DNA of 64,000 nucleotides from Myoxocephalus aenaeus (lineage: Eukaryota; Chordata; Actinopteri; Perciformes; Cottidae), in assembly GCA_038501785.1 (NCBI GenBank), contig JBAMJR010000162.1:1812501-1876500 (forward strand). Direction: 5' to 3'. Below, one piece after another: positions 35,201 to 48,000 of this stretch. Every line of letters starts with the position of its first letter. Positions within the stretch are counted from its first letter, which is position 1. The translations under genes were made by a program, and so were the position numbers. Below the pieces are notes generated by a model. It worked only from the letters and a program-made list of their open reading frames with translations, ran no database searches and was not told the origin of the DNA.

Positions 35201-38200
35201 GACAAGTCTGGCATAACAAAGGCAGAGAGGTTTACCAGAAGAATTAAGGTGGCTGATTTCAGTTTGCAGACCACACAGAAAGTTAATGAAACACACACCC
35301 ATTCACTTTAGACCTGGAAAAAAACACAACTGGAACGTTGAGCTTGGTGTAGATACACAGGCCGGTCGGATATTGTTGGAAATAAATAAAAACATTCAAT
35401 ATGAACGGCTTCAAATAAACCAAATATAGGGTTCGATGAAGTGACTATACACACCTCGATAGAGGTGATAAAGTTACTATCAGGAGAAATGTGTCATCTT
35501 CTGTATTGCTGAAATGTTTAGTCAATTTATCAATCAATCAGAAAATTTATCGAAAATGATCATTTGTCATATATTTAATTAAGCAAATATGCAAAACATT
35601 TGCTTCTCGAATGTAAGATAGTGCAGTTTTATTTCTCTGTTTTATACTGTATTGTCGTATATTATTACGTTTAGTCGAACACAACAGACAACGTGATGAC
35701 TTTGGAAAATTCTAATGGGACACAATTCGTTTGGACAATTGATCTAAAATAATCGCTGCAGCTGTAATTCATCTGAAAGCAACAAATCTGGTTATTTTAT
35801 CTAAGGACGGTTTCAACTTTTTTGAATTTCTCGAAAATCTGCTACGTCACAAAACATATCCAATATAAATTTGAAATGGTTTGAATGTGGACTTTTGGTT
35901 ATATTTCCTTTAGTGCAAAAACAACTTGTGGATTGACAGAAAATTGGTGGTTAACAATTTTTCATAACTAATCAATTGTCCAAGTTAATGAGGAAAATGA
36001 CTGCTGGTTACAGATTGTAAATGTGATAATGTTTCATATCACTCAGTATCTTTCAGTTACACAAAACAAGGAATGTGAAGACACCGTGATGAGCTCAACA
36101 AAATGGTGATTGATTCTAACAGAGAATAAACTACTGAATAAGTCATTGAAAATAATCATTACTATTATTTATTTACTGGATTAGCAAAAAAACGACTGTA
36201 AACCTACTTTACCAGCAAATACAATGTTTTGTGAAACATATACATTTTGATTATAGTTCTTTTAATTTACTGGTGGACATTTTGAATGGTTTGAAAGGGA
36301 TTTCTGTGTGGTATTTATCCATTTGAGGGACACACGATACACAGCAAGATATGCTTAACTATCTCAATTCATTATCTCCATCCGTCATGCACAGAAGGCC
36401 TCACTGAGTGAATGACTGCAGAAAAGGAACACTCTCATCCATAAAATCACAGATCAGACTCTAATCTTAGTCTCGTCTGTTCTGCAGCTCAGTGAGCAGC
36501 AGCTGGTGAATCCTTCATGTTAGTGGACATCTTAATCAGCACATGTGGGATTGTGTTGCTCACTGATCACGCTATGGTTTCAAATATACAGCGCATCTCA
36601 CGGTATATATTGTTATAATGTACAGCTTTATTACAGTATTACCTACTTTTCAAGTTTTAATCTGTCTTTTGTGGCGTGCTTGTAAATACAGTAAACTGAA
36701 AGCATTTTTCTTTATGTTTCACATTTAAACATGACCAGAAAGATGTTTTTCTATCTGTCATTTATTATTTTCCCACAGGTCAGCTGAATGGGTGGTGAAA
36801 AAGGCCCGACCGACGTGTCAGCGCACTTGTGCTTGGTATATTTTGGGATTGGGGAAATCAAATTGCTTCAAAAACTAGAGCCCCTTAAAATGCTGGTTGA
36901 ACATTTATTCAGATAATTGCTAATAATGATATGTAATATAAGTATGTACCTCTGTAACTGTGATCTCACTCAGATCATTACTGTGAGATCATTAATTAAC
37001 CAGTTATTGGACACATGAATCAGGGTTCGGTCGGGCCTCAGTGAAAGTTAAAGCACAGAAATAAAAGACAATTACAGAAGAAGAAGACACCCTAACAAGT
37101 GTCAACATACAGCCATGAAGAAAAGTTCAGTATTTTTGAAGAGGGTCAAATATTTTGACATTACCATTGCATCAGTCAGTGCTTTCCATCTGAGAAAAAA
37201 GCAACATTTTAGTGATATCATAACGTAGTTGTTAAGCTTTTTCTCTGATTAACCACATATGCCGTAAAGTTTGTCTTCAACCATTACAGGGAAAATCCAA
37301 GGAAAAGTCATAAATATTTTTGCGTCATGAAACATGGGCCCCAGATCAAATTAATGATGAAGCGCTGAATCCAGTGCGTCTGCATATTTACCTCCATACA
37401 TCCAGACTGCCCTCTGTCTGAGTCGGCCTGCCGGCTGTGGCTGCTCTGTCCTCCAGCCTGCAGCCGCCGCTCCTCTCTGAAGCTCTGCTCCTGCAGCTTC
37501 TTGTTAAGGATGCGAGCAGTGTTTTCAGCCAGCGTGTAGCCCGGCGGGGCTGAAAGGTCCTGCCTTATGCTCACCACTTCTGCGTTTTTGTCCCCCTGAG
37601 TCTCCACTATCAGCTGCACGGGACTGGGCGAGCGCCCGCGAGCTACACGTAAGCACTCGTTCCTGGGGTCCGTGGCGAGAGCCCCGTGGGCAGGGCTGGG
37701 CTCGGTGGTGCACGGAGGGGTAGGCTGAGAGCGACTGGGAGACTTGTTGAACTTCTGCATGGAGTCGTAGGCCACGGGGTTGTGCTCGATGATGTTGAAG
37801 AGGCTGGAGAGGCCATCGTTGATGGTGGTATGGACGGGGCTGTCGCGGGTGGTGGTGGAGCGGGCCCACGCCGACTCGCTGTTGCCCTTCTGCGGCGTGG
37901 TGGGGGTGGGAGCACGGTTGGTGTTGGGGAGATCGGCCTTGTTGGATGTGGACAGTTTGCGCTGAAGCTTGGGCGAGCCGTACTTTGGCGAGCAGCAGGG
38001 TCGCTCAAACTTACTCTGTACGACAGGGGAGTACTGAACCTTCCTCACGCTGCGTGACGGGGAAGAAATAGGCGTCCCGCCACCTTTTGGGGTGAGGCAG
38101 CGGTGGGGGCTGCTGGTCAGGTTCCTCAACAGGTCCGTTTGGAGACCAACACTGATGGTCTGAGTGGTCTGAGTGCCTCGCGTGGTGAATCCGTTGGTCT

Positions 38201-39019
38201 GGCAGGCGGTGTCCTTAACGACGGGCCCTGGGGGTGAACGGATGGCGTTCCTCACAGAGATGGCCACCTCCTTCATGTCGTCACTCATGTTTCTGGAGAG
38301 CTGAAGTTCCAGAGAGGAGGTGAAGCCCACAGTGGGGCAGATAGGAGACTGGCTAGGAGAAGTCCTCAACCCCCCACTGTCCAGGAGCCCACATGCCCAC
38401 TTCCCACTGCTGAACACCTCATCTGACCCACTGGCTCCCACCCCAGCCTCTCCTCCGCCCCTGGCTTTGGGCACTTTGGCGTACAGGAAGTTTGGGTCTT
38501 GGGCAGTAGGGTGCTCAGCTGCCCCAGGTCTGGTAGGGCTGTGGAGCTTGTGGACCCCATAGTGCTCCACTCCCACCCCTTCCGCCCCCGCTCCGTTGCC
38601 CCTCAGCGGGGACTTGTGGCAGTGCTCGGGGCTGCTCAGGGTGCTGGTGGTCCGGGTGGCGCTGGTGGTGAGGAACCAGGAGGCCGGCTGGAATGGTTCA
38701 AGAACGAGCTCCCCTCCCCGGGCCTCGGGGGGTTTGTCTGTCCACACTTCCAGGGCAGGATCCGGGCCAGAGGTGGATGCTGGAAAGTCCCAGCCCTTAT
38801 TGTTGAACTCCTCAATGTATTTGAGGTCGTCCGGGGACAGAGGCGGGGTGAAGTCGTCTTGGCCCAGATCACCGTGGTGAGTCTTGTCGGGGAGGAACGG
38901 CGAGCTGTCCATTAACCGCTGGAAGTCGCTCATGGAGCACACAGACTTAGCTCTGGACACACAAGCGTGCGCGTGCACACACACACACACGCAAGCGCGT
39001 ATACACACACGCAAGCGCG

Positions 39020-39096
<77 letters not shown>

Positions 39097-42000
39097 CATT
39101 AATACTGAAACCAAACATCACAACCCATCATGATCTCATATCCTTTATATTCCAGCTGCTGACATCCAATCCTAAATATGTGTGTATGTTTTTTGAAAAG
39201 CAACTTAATGCTTTTAAATGTTTTAAAACTGTCTTAATTATTTAACAGCACTATGAGCTGGATTTCTACGTCGCCATAACAGAAATTTTACCTGGGGGAA
39301 ACTCACTGTTACTTCAAGTAACAGTTAATAGAATCAATAGCCGATCTCTCCGGGGATTGATGTGTATGTATGAGTATCAAAATGCTGCAGGAGGCTGAAT
39401 AATCAGACCAGTTCTTGGTGCTGTGTCTATTTAAATGAAGCAGAATACATTTGACGGAATAGTTTACCCATTAAAACACGCTTTGAACTTAGTTTGACTT
39501 GAAGCTTTTTCAAGAGGTTACCTGAGCAGACTCCCACCGCCCATCTCGTCATCTGGGCTCACAGGATCGACTTCTCTCTCCAAAATCTCATTCAGGGCCT
39601 GAACCACAACAGATACAATAGTGAGATCATGTGGAAGTGGAGGATGATTTATCGGCACTAACATCAGGAAAACAAAACAAAACAATACATAAAAACACAA
39701 TTAAAAATAATTTTATTGCGTTTTGGAAACATTGTAGCACCACAATCATTTCATTGAGTGGTTTGAACTCATACATGTTCAACTAATAAAGTAGTCTTGT
39801 CTGTTCTGGGACCAATTAAGTAATAATTTCATCTTTAAAATGTCACAAAATAGAAATAAATGTCAATTTTGTCATTTACATAATGACTTGTGTTTCATGT
39901 GTTAAAGCGCTACATTACTGGTGCATGTTACCTCCTTCATGCAGGGGAACCTCTTCTCGCTCTCCAGTCTGCAGGGTGAAGGGATCTTCAGCTCGCTGAG
40001 GGGGTCCAGAGACAGCGCGTCCAGGAACAGGTTCTCCGTCGGGCCTCTCAGTCTCCTCGCAGCCCCCTGCTCCTCCAGCATGGCATCAGAGTCAGAGTGG
40101 GAGCGCACGGGAGGGGTAGCAGGGATGGGTGTGGATGTACAGGGGTAGCGCGGCGACCGGGGCGCGTTGCAGGGACTGTCCTGAGGAAAGAACGCACCTC
40201 TGTGGTCCGAGCCACCATCTGTGATGTCGCGGGTGTTCAGCTCTCTCTGCAGCTGCACAGAGAATGACACATACAGATATCAGGTGATCGGTCAGAGAAT
40301 TGACTTATATCCAGATTGTTTAAATATGTTCTGCGAGGTAAAAAAAAATTCAATGAAGTCTGGTGAAAGGTAAAGCGGTGAAAATATATTAATGTAGCGT
40401 TTACTTAAACATGATGTTGATATTTTTTGGGTGAACCTCTCTATTAGTTATCTAAATTACATGTTGCTGCAAACCGGGGTTGTGCTGACCAAGTACCTCA
40501 AATGTTGTTATCGTATAGCACTGTTGTTATCGTTGATTGTTGATTGTTGTTTCGTCTAACGTCCCATGTCCAATGTATGCACCTTCCGCCTCAAAAAATT
40601 CCTCGTTTGTGTGAAAACATTCCTGGCTAATAAACAGTTTCTGATTCTGATTCTGAAATAACCCCACCTTAAAACATCTGAACTATAATGGTCTATTTAC
40701 AAGGCTGATATTGATATTACTTTACATTTACAGTATGCTTTATATATGCAGGAGGCTTTCTTCACATAGGAACACCTTGCTTTCCTTAAATATAATAAAA
40801 TGTGAGCTATTGAGTAATCCTCCTGCAACATTCAGGCTTTAGTTCCTTGCTTCAGTCTTGAGATTTAAGGAAAACAACCCCATCACTCAATAACTTTCAC
40901 CCTGCCAGTCTGAACAGTTCAGTTGGGAACCTGTGCTTTATAGTTTGCAGAATATGCATCTCTACTTCCTGCTCTGTGTCTCCTATATTCAACGGTGCAT
41001 CAGCAGTTTTTTTCTTTCTAGTGTGTTATTATTTGAGTCCCTTTATATGTGAATACTCTCACACTCATATCATATTACCAGCTTATGTTCCTATCTCCTG
41101 CCCTGGACATGACACACAAGTGAGGAGAGACACTGTAGTTCGTCTAATTAAATCAACACAGGGCATCAATTATTCAGTAATTCAGAGTATTTATTAGATC
41201 TAGCCGTGACTATTTGAAAGTACCAAACTACAGAGAGCCTTGCATAATAAAGCTGGAGGTGAGCAAGAAATATGTTCTTTGGATGAACCTCTGCTCTCGA
41301 TTGAAGGCTCAAACATTTTCAAAAGGAAGAGAAAAATATATATACAGCGTAACAAGCAAAGCTTCAGATCTTTAGTTGTGCTGGTTTTTACCAGTTTGAT
41401 CTGTAAAGTTTGTAAAGAAGTTCAGTTCAAAGTGGTTTCAAGGCTGAAACAAAAGTGTGATGCCATCGAAAGCTCCAGGTCAGCTACTAAATGCACATTG
41501 TGATGTGTGAGCCGGACATTCTTATCGTGTGTGCTCTGCTTCTCTTTCACCTCCCGTCATACGCCTATAACTCTTCTTTTCTCTGTCTCTTTCCAACTCC
41601 TCCCGTCTCTCACCCTGTCCATCTTGCGTTGGAGCTCCCTCATGCTGCCGTCCCACTCCTGCCGCTCCCGGTCAAAGCGCTCCAGCAGTTCTCCCTTCTC
41701 GCGGCTCCAGCTCTGCTCTCCGTGCTGCAGCTTCCAGCGGAGGTCCAGGGAGGTGTTGTGGCTGTCGGCCAGCAGACGCCGGTGCTCCTCGCGCTCCAGC
41801 TTCAAGGCCCACTCGGGGTCTTCGGTCGGTTCCCCTTCACCTTCCTGAGCCTCGCCTCGCACCTGGCCATGTCTCCCCTCCTCCAGCTGGTCAGCAAGCA
41901 GAGACACAGGGGTGTTGGGTTGATTAGTCATTATTAAGTCATTATTATAATGCAAAGTATACCAAGAAAAAAAAATCCACACAGGGCATCAATTATTCAG

Positions 42001-45000
42001 GAATCATGAGTGTTTTATTATATCTAACCTTGACTATTCTAAAGTACCAAAGGGATAATCGCCTTGCATAAAGCTGGAGAGAAATACGTGAAATACCGCT
42101 GCTCTTGTTTGAAGGCACGGACATTTTCAAAAAGGAAGAACAAAAGACGACAGTAAACTACATGGATGGATGAAAACTTTTTCCCCAAACCAGAGAGATG
42201 TGTCAAAAGCAGAATAAAGAAATGACAGAATACAAGTCTTTTATCCTGTGTATCCTTCTCATGACACCAAACTAACAGCATTCATGAACAAGATAATAAT
42301 GAAATGGCTAACTTGGGCTCTTTATTGAGACAAACAGCTGCAATAAGTATTAAGAGAATCAATGGAAAGCCTAAGGCATCAAAACCAAAAGAGGGAACCG
42401 CAACCGGAAATGCAAAATCCCTGAATAATTTTCGGTTTTAAGACTCATTCCTGCAGCACACATGTGCAAATGGATCCGTTACTCAAATTGGACATCCTGT
42501 TACCTGAAGCAACACATCCTCACCTACGCAGACCCCTGCATTGTTTTAATGCAGGGCAGTTTTCAGTTTGAATAGCTGCTAATACAGTGCACATAAACCA
42601 CTGAACTTAAATCACTCCGATTCACAAAGGAACACAATGAGATTAGGGAAAGATGAAATCACCAGTAGTTGTTGTGTAGCTGACAGAGAGACACAGTAAA
42701 AACTTGAGTGAGGGCTGCCCTCCCAAATTCATATGGTAAACCACTCGCTGGTGGAAGGACATAAACCGAGGATTCAGACAAACTGCAGGAATCTTCAAAG
42801 CTGAGTGAAGCTACAGCAGAGCTTTGTAATCTTCAGACAGGCTTTGGCTGCTGAACATAATGGTCCAAACCAGAGTCTGCAGCACTGCCACTATGTGAAG
42901 AGCAAGTCAAGGCTGCCATGAAATCTCAGCTTACATAACTCCATTCAAATGTTTGTTTTGTATACTTTTACACTGGGTTTGAAGACTTTCTGCTTACACA
43001 CTGGGGAGGATAACATGTGCAGTAATAGCTGCTGACTGAATGCTAAGAGCCAAGATGTGAGACATTATAAATATAGCCAGTCATTTCCAAGGCTTGACAC
43101 CAGAGAACCAAACCAGACCAAAGCAGAGAATGACACATGAGCCAGCCTGGTATTAATATCTACAAAATGAATCCACATATAGAGATGCAGGTGAAGGTAA
43201 TTTCCAATTCTGCTCTGCTCTGCTGGGCTGCGTAATAATCCTGAATAAAATCCAGGAGTTTAGGGGCATATTTCAGAAGTCTTAATCAGGACGAAGCACA
43301 GTGGAGCAAGAGAAGAACTCAACATGGTGTTATCAGAGGAAACTAAGTACATTAGTTCTCGTAGATGCCCTCAGTGACTGCTGCTCTGTGGAAGGATATG
43401 AACCAGTTCAAAGATTTTCTGATTAATAGCATGAGAGTTATAAAGATAATCCTCCTATAAATCAATTTCTTAATTCATTCCTTAAGCTCCAGTTTTTTAT
43501 CAGACATAGCTGGGTAAAGACACTACCTCTGCCGCGGTCGGTTTTATCTTCCGATACATGTGGTCAAGAAATAACATATTCTATGTCCTCAAATTGATTA
43601 CTATTGAAATTATTATTACAGTATTATTGTTTTTTCCACATTGTTGGCCACCTGTCCTGATCGTAAATGAGGCTCCAACAGCACCACAAAACACAACGAT
43701 CCCTCTGTGCCACACGGTACCTTTCCTTTAGTTCTTCCACTGAAAACGTAGTATTGATATTTTTGTCTCCCATGAAATTCAAACACAACCCAAATAGCAC
43801 AGCTGCTCCCTCTTAGTTGTTTTTGTTAACAAAGATTTCTGTAGTTGATTAGACATTATTTAATGCTTCTTTCGTACTGAATGACTGCTCTGCTCTTCTT
43901 AAGGCCACTTGATTCCATAGAGAGCCTACTGAGGTGAGCACTATAGACATGTTGTTTTGTTTTTAGGTGAACTCTTTCTTTAAGTACGGTACTTAAGCAG
44001 ATGTACTTTGTTACTTTCCACCACTGTTGTCTAGTCTTGATGCCCAATGCCAATAAAATGAGGTTGGTCCTGACCACAACTACACAGTAAAAATAGTCTA
44101 TACCTTAACATCTGAAGCCGTTGGTGTAGCGTGGGAATATTTTTCCCAGGTTGGTTTCCCCAGTGTGGGTTTGGCTAATTTCTCTGCAAACAGTTGATTA
44201 CTCTGTAATGTCAGAATCTGAACCATTTATTGCCACGTATGTTTTCACGTACAAGGAATTTGTCTTGGCAGGTGCTGAACAGGGTTATTCAACTGTTTAG
44301 CTTGTAATAGACCAAAGAAAAAAAGAAAAATTATCAAGCGATAACTTTCAAGAGTTCTAAAATCCTGTTTTTGCATTTAATAAACCTTCAGACTCATGGA
44401 TGCGTTTCTCAAACTGCTGTATTTAGCCCCCCTGTGTTTATGGTGTGCTGGTTTTGGTCTTTTCATTCTGCACAAAAAAATGCAGCCGTATTCCCTTTAT
44501 GCAACACAAGAAAAACAAAAACATAACAAAACCAGTAGAGCATTCCTGGAGTGCATTTTTTTAAATTTGCACCAGGAGGAATATACAGCAGCAGCATAAC
44601 AACATTCCCTGTGCAGATAATATGCATTAAATATGTGACATCAGCAAACATTGTGCATCAACTTTGACAACGTTTGAGCACCACTCATCATTGACTGAAA
44701 CACAGTCCGACTCCCCTCGTCCCGTCAGAGGAAGCCCTTGAATCCTTTTATTTTACAATGTTGTAAATGCAAAAAAAAGAGCATCTTGGAGGCCTTATAC
44801 TGTTTTTTTTATATTGACCTAAATATCAGTGAATTCCGTACAAAATAAGTGATATCAGCTCGCCATGTGCTCTTATCTGGTTTAGATGAATATACGCTGA
44901 TCCTAATCTACAAAGTATTTAAACTCCCATTAGGAATACAAGAGAGTGCTTTCAGCCGTTTTGAGTTAACTTAGAAGCACTGTAACAATGCTGAATGAAT

Positions 45001-48000
45001 TAGTTTGCACAGTGACATATTCATTAGTGCCAAGCAGGCCATTCATCATATTCTCATCTTATTGGAAGCTGTCCTTCCTGTTTTAATGTAATTGTTGAGG
45101 GGTGATTATAAATTGTATTCTGTCCATTTGTTTGTCACTTGGGGTATGGATTAAGGCACGCTGTCATTCCATTGCTGCACTCTCAATATGACAGGGATTG
45201 GCCTTGGGGGGAAGTTTACGTTTTTTAATTTTTGTTACTTGTTACTGCTTTTCCCTGAGTGGAGAAGGCAACGTGTTTACTGTCACCTTGCTGCTTATTG
45301 AATGCATCTAGTTTTCTACACCAGATTGGGTTCTGTCCCTTTAAGGTGGGCGCTGAGACGCCATCTGTACCTGGGCGAACTGGCACTTCATCTCTGCCCA
45401 CTTGACCTCCCAGGCGGCTTTGTCGTTTGCGTAGGACTGCTGCAGTTGGCATCGCCGCGCCTCCTCCTCCTGCAGCTCCATTTGAAACTCCTCTAGCAGC
45501 GTCCGCAGGGCCTGCAGCACTTGCCGGTTCTCCCCAAACTGCACAAAGAGGATTCAGACAAAACAATCATTTCGGAAAGGTTAACCCAACACACTCAGAC
45601 ACACATACACATAGAAAGCAAGTTCTGTCCTCATCTTGATGGGCCCGTCCTTTGTTTCTCTGTAAAGCGCTTTGGGACAAACCTGCTTTATGAGTGCTTT
45701 ATAAATCAATTTCACTTGAACTTCTCCATCCTGTTTCCCATCTGCCTCCTGCTTCTCTCCTTCTTTTATCCTTGTCCTTACCCATCTATCCTACCTTGAT
45801 TAAAGCACTAAAACCTGTACACACAGATGGGTGTACATACAATCTTACGCTAAAAAATCCGGACTTTAAATTAAATCCCTCTGAGTAGTGCAGTATTTAA
45901 AGCTGCAACAAAAAGCTCTTCTACGACCAAGTATTTATTTTATTTCATTTCAATGCATGTTGTTCCTGCTCAGAGAGGTGTGTAGAGAGCTGTTTGCTTC
46001 TGGTGGCCCTGCTGTGGAGACTCCTCAGGTCTTGGCAGGAGGCGGTGAAGCACAAAGGAGTCTGTGAGTAAAACATCACCTGGAGGTTTCACTACAGCAC
46101 CACTGGCTCTGTGAACACGATATGAGCTCAGGTGTTAAAAGGCCAGTGCACGTCAGTCCAGTATAACCAGGAAAAAAAGGGGACCTCACATGGACAACCT
46201 TCCTTTTTTTTATTGTTCTTATTGTTCTTTTGTGTCTCTAAATATGCATCATATGAGCATCAACAAATGTATTAAACTTGTTTTTAGATCTAAAAAGATA
46301 AAGGTTTGCTTTTTAATAAGATTTATAACTAACATGTTTCCCAGCTAGCAGTTTGATACCAGTAGTGCCGCTTGGTAGCTAGATACCCTGCAAGCTAATT
46401 AGCTTATTTTAAAAGCTGTGGAATTTTCTTGTAAATAATCACAGTTATATTTACATTCAGCGTTTCTAACCAAAATGCAAGTATGTGTATTATTAATTAA
46501 TTATGTGTACAAAAATGTAATAATAATAATCAAAAATAGCTCATTATTATCCACTAATGGTCAAGAGAGCCACTGGAAACCCTAAACGTAAAGACATTAT
46601 GTGTAGCAATACACGCCAAGCTCTACTGCACCATTCTTGCAGTGACACAAGTATTTTTGAATAATTCATATGCATGTCTTTTGATGTGGGAGGGAACCAG
46701 ACTCCAAGGAGGAAACCCACCATGTGTTTGCTGTGACACAGAAAGGGCCCAGTCCCTTTTACAGTGAGGTGACTAACTACCAGTGTGTTAGCCGGCTACA
46801 TAAAACCCCTGCTAAATTACATTTAGCCTTTGAAAGAGTTGTTCGAGGTACTTCAAGCTGATTTGAGAACTCTTATGTCACAGTGAGGTCCTAACTTAAT
46901 CGTTTGGAGTAACACATAGTTTTATATTAATATGCTAATGTTCGAGTTCCTTATATTAAATGAGATGAAAGTTCACAACCACATCTCATCTACAGTATTT
47001 ACACATACTTAAGCACTTCAAGAGTATCATACATCGGCAGCACCAGAGGGAATGAATCTGTCCACGTCTTCAGTGAAAACTTTCAATGACCTCTCTCCGG
47101 CTTAACATACTATTATCTCACCCTGGCTGCAGGACTGATCCTCTGCTCTGCCGTAGTAGTCATGTGTGCAAACGCTTACTATAGCAAGTCGGCATTTCTG
47201 CTCTCATGCGTGAAGCTTAATATAGTCTTCTGGGCACGCTTATTCAAACTGAAGAAAAATATGATAAAGCAACGATGTCAGATCACCTGAAAAAACATTG
47301 TTATGATGTGTAAAAAATCAAAACACAGTAAAGTAGAGTACTTAGGCCATCTTAATAATGCATCCGCCCCAATACTTATGAACTTTCTTTGGTCTTACAG
47401 CGGGGAAAAGTGGTCGCTGGACGTACTGATCTCAAAACACGCCATGTCAGGGAAAACCTTCGGCAGCCTGAAAAACAGAAGCTCCTTTTGTCTTCATGGC
47501 ATGTAACTGATGTAATTACTGCCTCTAACTAGTTATCTAGGCCACATTTCTCATCCGCATACAATGCCAAACTGCTCTAATAAAAGCGTCTGCCAAACAA
47601 TGACAATGAACGAGGGAAATGTAAAAGCTCAGCACACCAATTTACTTGAGAAAATAGAGTTACTACTATAGATTTTTTTATTTTTACAATCAACCCTTGA
47701 AATGATGAAGGCACTTGCAAATGACAAGTATATGATTGACAGTATAGGATTCTCCTTTGCTACAATTACTGAAGTGTTATTGTATTGTATTTCACTTATT
47801 TTGTTTCTCTTCTTTAATATTTTTGCATGACTTAACATTTCCATGTGTGTAGCATGGAAGGGTTACATGAAATTGTTCAATCATCTACTAAGAAAATGAA
47901 GTAATTAAGTACTCTGGCATGGACATGCTTAGTAATTTACCTGTATAGTTATAATTCATACAATACAACCATATAAAAAAAGGAATATGCCGTTTCCAAA

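Noticed and set aside
37643..38057. Overlapping 114-123-codon frames on both strands
   Set aside because: GC-rich shadows of the large mtcl1 exon, whose own frame is supported over 520 codons and by both splice junctions.
38930..39121. Long Val/Cys or His/Thr repeat frames across the CA tract
   Set aside because: Dinucleotide repeats are open in several frames on both strands, and the mtcl1 acceptor lies inside.
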